The translations under genes and the position numbers were made by a program. Below are positions 61,983 to 64,000 of a stretch of 64,000 nt of DNA, piece after piece. Under the pieces are notes generated by a model. It had not been told where the DNA came from. It searched no databases and was given only the letters and a program-made list of their open reading frames with translations. Numbering within the stretch: the first letter of the stretch is position 1; every line of letters begins with the position of its first letter. Source of the DNA: Desulfamplus sp. (GTDB lineage Bacteria; Desulfobacterota; Desulfobacteria; Desulfobacterales; Desulfobacteraceae); contig JADFZJ010000011.1 of the NCBI GenBank assembly GCA_015232555.1, forward strand, positions 1 through 64,000, read 5' to 3'.

Positions 61983-62411
61983 TTACCACCCTTTTGAACT
62001 GATGATATTTTTTATCTTATCTTCTGTCTTTTTCTCTACAAGAATCATCTTGCGGGCTTTTGCCTTGTGGATTTTCTCACTCAGGCTGTTTAAATCTGCT
62101 GGTTTTTCAAGTAGATCCATTGCCCCGAGTTTCATCGCCTCAATCCCCTTTTCAACTGTTGCATGACCCGTGAGCATAATTATCTGCACATCAGGATTTA
62201 TCTGTTTGAGTGCCTTAAGTGTCTGGAGTCCGTCCATTTCAGGCATCATAAGATCAACAATAATGGCATCATAGTTTTCACTCTGAACCTTTTTAAGAGC
62301 CTCTTTTGGAGATGCTACTGTAGTAACATCCATTCCTCTGTTGTTCATACGCTCTGCCATGATTTCAAGAAATTCTGTTTCATCGTCAATTAAAAGTATT
62401 TTTTCAGCCAT
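61983..62411 (-). CDS. single-receiver response regulator
   Basis: 142 residues: one receiver (ILLIDDETEF, phosphoacceptor in IIVDLMMPEMDG, LTGHAT, LLEKPADL) with a short basic helical tail. It has no output domain. AAGGAGAATTACA precedes the ATG. It is the last gene of a minus-strand cluster with two kinases and another receiver, so it is likely the phosphorelay end-point or a phosphate sink. Confidence 0.93.
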   Translation of the reverse strand: MAEKILLIDDETEFLEIMAERMNNRGMDVTTVASPKEALKKVQSENYDAIIVDLMMPEMDGLQTLKALKQINPDVQIIMLTGHATVEKGIEAMKLGAMDLLEKPADLNSLSEKIHKAKARKMILVEKKTEDKIKNIISSKGW

Positions 62412-62422
62412 TGTAATTCTCC

Positions 62423-63115
62423 TTATTTTAATTTGTTATTTTGCATTATATTTATAACAATTTTATCTGTATTATTCATATAAACATCTGCATTAAGTAA
62501 ATCTGCAAGTTTAGCAATCTGATCGTTCTGAGCCTTATCTTGTTCAGAATCTAACTGATTTTTCAAAAGATTGAGTATAGCTATAGAAACTTTTGATCCC
62601 TCTTTTGATACTACAACCTCAATTGTTTTATCGCTGTTGACCCTTCTAAAAGCTGATTTAATTAATAACCACAATAAATTCATAAGTATAAACGGGTTGG
62701 TCTGAATTGAGAACGACCCATCACATTTGACAGGTCCAAGAGTTATGCTGAATGATGCGGCGGAGCGTCTGCCAAGCTCAAGTGCCAGCTCTGTAACTTC
62801 AGAAAGATTTACCACTTTTACAGGCTCATCAACAGAATGGGCAAACTGACTCATTTTTTTTACAATATTGTCTGCCCGTTTTATCTGATCCATCACCTTT
62901 TTTGCAAGTCTTGCAATCCTTTCGGGTTCCAAGGATTGACCACTTTTTATCGCCATGAGGCTTAAATCCTCCATCAGCCCCGCATTCTCATTGGTAATTG
63001 CCAATGCGTTTTTAATTTCATGGGCAATAGAGGCAGACATAGCACCAAAATATTGTAAACCTGCATATTGATCCTGTAACCCTGAAATGCTCAAGTTCTC
63101 AATTTGTCCATTCAT
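62423..63115 (-). CDS. histidine-kinase-like protein with degenerate ATPase domain
   Basis: 230 residues. The dimerisation helix carries a normal H-box (SASIAHEIKNALAI). The catalytic domain is eroded: the N-box position reads LLWLLIKSAFRRV, with Lys-Ser in place of the key Asn, and no DxGxG, F-box or GxGLGL motif follows. It therefore should not bind ATP and may serve as a histidine phosphotransfer protein fed by the kinase upstream. It stops 11 bases before the response regulator. Confidence 0.8.
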   Translation of the reverse strand: MNGQIENLSISGLQDQYAGLQYFGAMSASIAHEIKNALAITNENAGLMEDLSLMAIKSGQSLEPERIARLAKKVMDQIKRADNIVKKMSQFAHSVDEPVKVVNLSEVTELALELGRRSAASFSITLGPVKCDGSFSIQTNPFILMNLLWLLIKSAFRRVNSDKTIEVVVSKEGSKVSIAILNLLKNQLDSEQDKAQNDQIAKLADLLNADVYMNNTDKIVINIMQNNKLK

Positions 63116-63118
63116 TTG

Positions 63119-63476
63119 TTATTTTCCTTCCATAGTGTTTTTCATCATCTCAATAAGTTTATCAATATTAACCGGCTTGATAAGATAATGGACAGAATCA
63201 GCAACGCCCTTTTGATAGTCATCTTCAGAACCATGACCAGTAAGATAGATAAACTTCATGTGAGGATATTTTTCCTCAATCTGCTTTTTTAGCTCAATAC
63301 CTCCAATTTTTGGCATTTTGATATCAAGAACAGCTAAATCATACCTTCTCTTCTTCAAGATATTTCAAAGCCTGACGTCCACTTAATGCCCATTGTGCCT
63401 CAATTCCTCTGAAGGAAAGCCGTTCTGCAAGAGTTGAGACATAATCTGCCTCATCATCAACTAATATTATTCGCAA
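63119..63476 (-). pseudogene. single-receiver response regulator split by a frameshift
   Basis: A TTG at 63476 with the strong ribosome site GGAGGAG opens a receiver (LRIILVDDEADYVSTLAERL, then QALKYLEEEKV) that stops at 63339. The rest of the domain continues in another frame from about 63350 (RYDLAVLDIKMPKIGG, LTGHGSED, LIKPVNID) to 63119. Removing one A from the GAGAAGG run near 63346 would join them as LEEERYDLAVLDIKMP, a normal receiver. This is either a real mutation, a sequence error, or less likely programmed slippage. The start overlaps the upstream kinase stop by 20 bases. Confidence 0.8.
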
Positions 63477-64000
63477 CCTTCTCCTCCTTTTGTACTACAT
63501 TGTGTTTGTAGGGCAGTGTGACTATAAAACATGTTCCTTTGCCCACTTCACTTTCAACCCTTATGTATCCTCCAGCCTCCTTTACCAACCCGTAAGTAAT
63601 TGAAAGACCAAGACCAGTTCCCCCTGTTGAGGATTTTGTTGTATAGAAAGGCTCAAAAATAAGCTCCATATCAGCGGGTTTGATGCCACAACCTGTATCA
63701 CTTACTGTAATAGTGCAAAAATTACTATTTTTCTCCTTTGCTTCTATCTTTAAAGTGCCGTCAGACTCTATGGCAGCAAAGGCATTATTTACAAGATTCA
63801 AAAATATCTGCTGCATTTTTCCACGATCACACATCATATCAGGAAGGTTAGCTGGAATATCAACAACAATCTTGATACTTCTGTATTCAGCCTCTTTGTT
63901 CAGAAATCCTAAGACATCGTCAATAAGATTTCTGATATTTACAGACTGTATGGAGACCTCAAGATGACGTGCAAAGTTTAAAAGTCTGTGGGTTATACTT
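63457..64000 (-). CDS. sensor histidine kinase, 3' part (continues past the right edge)
   Basis: The open frame runs from the window edge to 63457, about 180 residues. Visible are the end of the HisKA region (RLLNFARHLEVSIQSVN) and a complete ATPase domain with N-box QQIFLNLVNNAFAAI, SDTGCGIKPADMELIFEPFY and GGTGLGLSI. It is catalytically intact, in contrast to the kinase-like neighbour at 62423, and probably supplies phosphate to both receivers of the cluster. Confidence 0.9.
   Translation of the reverse strand, partial: SITHRLLNFARHLEVSIQSVNIRNLIDDVLGFLNKEAEYRSIKIVVDIPANLPDMMCDRGKMQQIFLNLVNNAFAAIESDGTLKIEAKEKNSNFCTITVSDTGCGIKPADMELIFEPFYTTKSSTGGTGLGLSITYGLVKEAGGYIRVESEVGKGTCFIVTLPYKHNVVQKEEKVANNIS

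Noticed and set aside
1-64000. CRISPR arrays, tRNA or rRNA genes, insertion sequences, prophage
   Set aside because: No regularly spaced repeats, cloverleaf sequences, rRNA cores, transposases or phage genes were recognised.

Overview
The window is a gene-dense, AT-rich bacterial chromosome segment. Its content suggests a strictly anaerobic or microaerophilic member of the Desulfobacterota, probably close to Desulfobacterales. This is inferred from many hybrid histidine kinases, a glycyl radical enzyme, several acyl-CoA ligases, acyl-CoA dehydrogenase with ETF, a three-gene NAD cluster and an Asn/Lys-rich low-GC coding style. The genus cannot be fixed from sequence alone. No rRNA, tRNA, CRISPR array, insertion sequence or phage gene was seen.

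Left part (1-13.8 kb, minus strand): a long directon runs Nudix hydrolase, M48-TPR membrane peptidase, HypD-like glycyl radical enzyme, a free-standing cobalamin-binding protein with the CarH/LitR photoreceptor signature (W-x9-EH and ExHxxG), a small all-helical protein, and four histidine kinases, three of them hybrids. The sensor genes overlap or nearly touch, so they are probably translationally coupled. No response regulator with a DNA-binding output is present.

Middle part (13.9-35.3 kb): a 1,298-residue Cache hybrid kinase; nadB-nadA-nadC for de novo NAD synthesis; a PHP histidinol-phosphatase-like gene; a REC-PAS kinase; a radical SAM protein; an acyl-CoA ligase; a small thioredoxin-fold ferredoxin; cbiC; a catalytically dead M50 homologue; and an uptake/activation group for short fatty acids (MFS transporter, prpE, acsA).

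35.3-46.7 kb: a LUD-domain protein, a DUF166 protein, a bioY-bioM-bioN type ECF biotin transporter, an S4 RNA-binding protein, tsaC and sppA overlapping tail to tail, an SH3b secreted protein, a YfgM-like TPR protein, and a CecR-like TetR/HlyD/ABC-2 efflux operon that lacks its ATPase.

46.7-58.9 kb: a sigma-54 activator, a TetR plus ADP-forming acyl-CoA synthetase operon behind tandem palindromes, and an acyl-CoA operon (ACAD10/11-like dehydrogenase, TetR, APH-fold kinase, 3-hydroxyacyl-CoA dehydrogenase, SDR) divergent from etfBA, with a perfect TetR-type palindrome between the two promoters. The gene set resembles 4-hydroxyacyl-CoA (levulinate-type) catabolism.

59-64 kb: a secreted penicillin acylase-family hydrolase with a duplicated N-terminal module, and a two-component cluster whose second receiver gene is frameshifted and whose second kinase has lost its ATP site.

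Two features cut across the window. A roughly 43-bp dispersed repeat occurs in at least five intergenic gaps, often directly after a stop codon. Short in-frame Asn/Ser/Asp/Lys-rich insertions occur in the loops of many otherwise conserved proteins.
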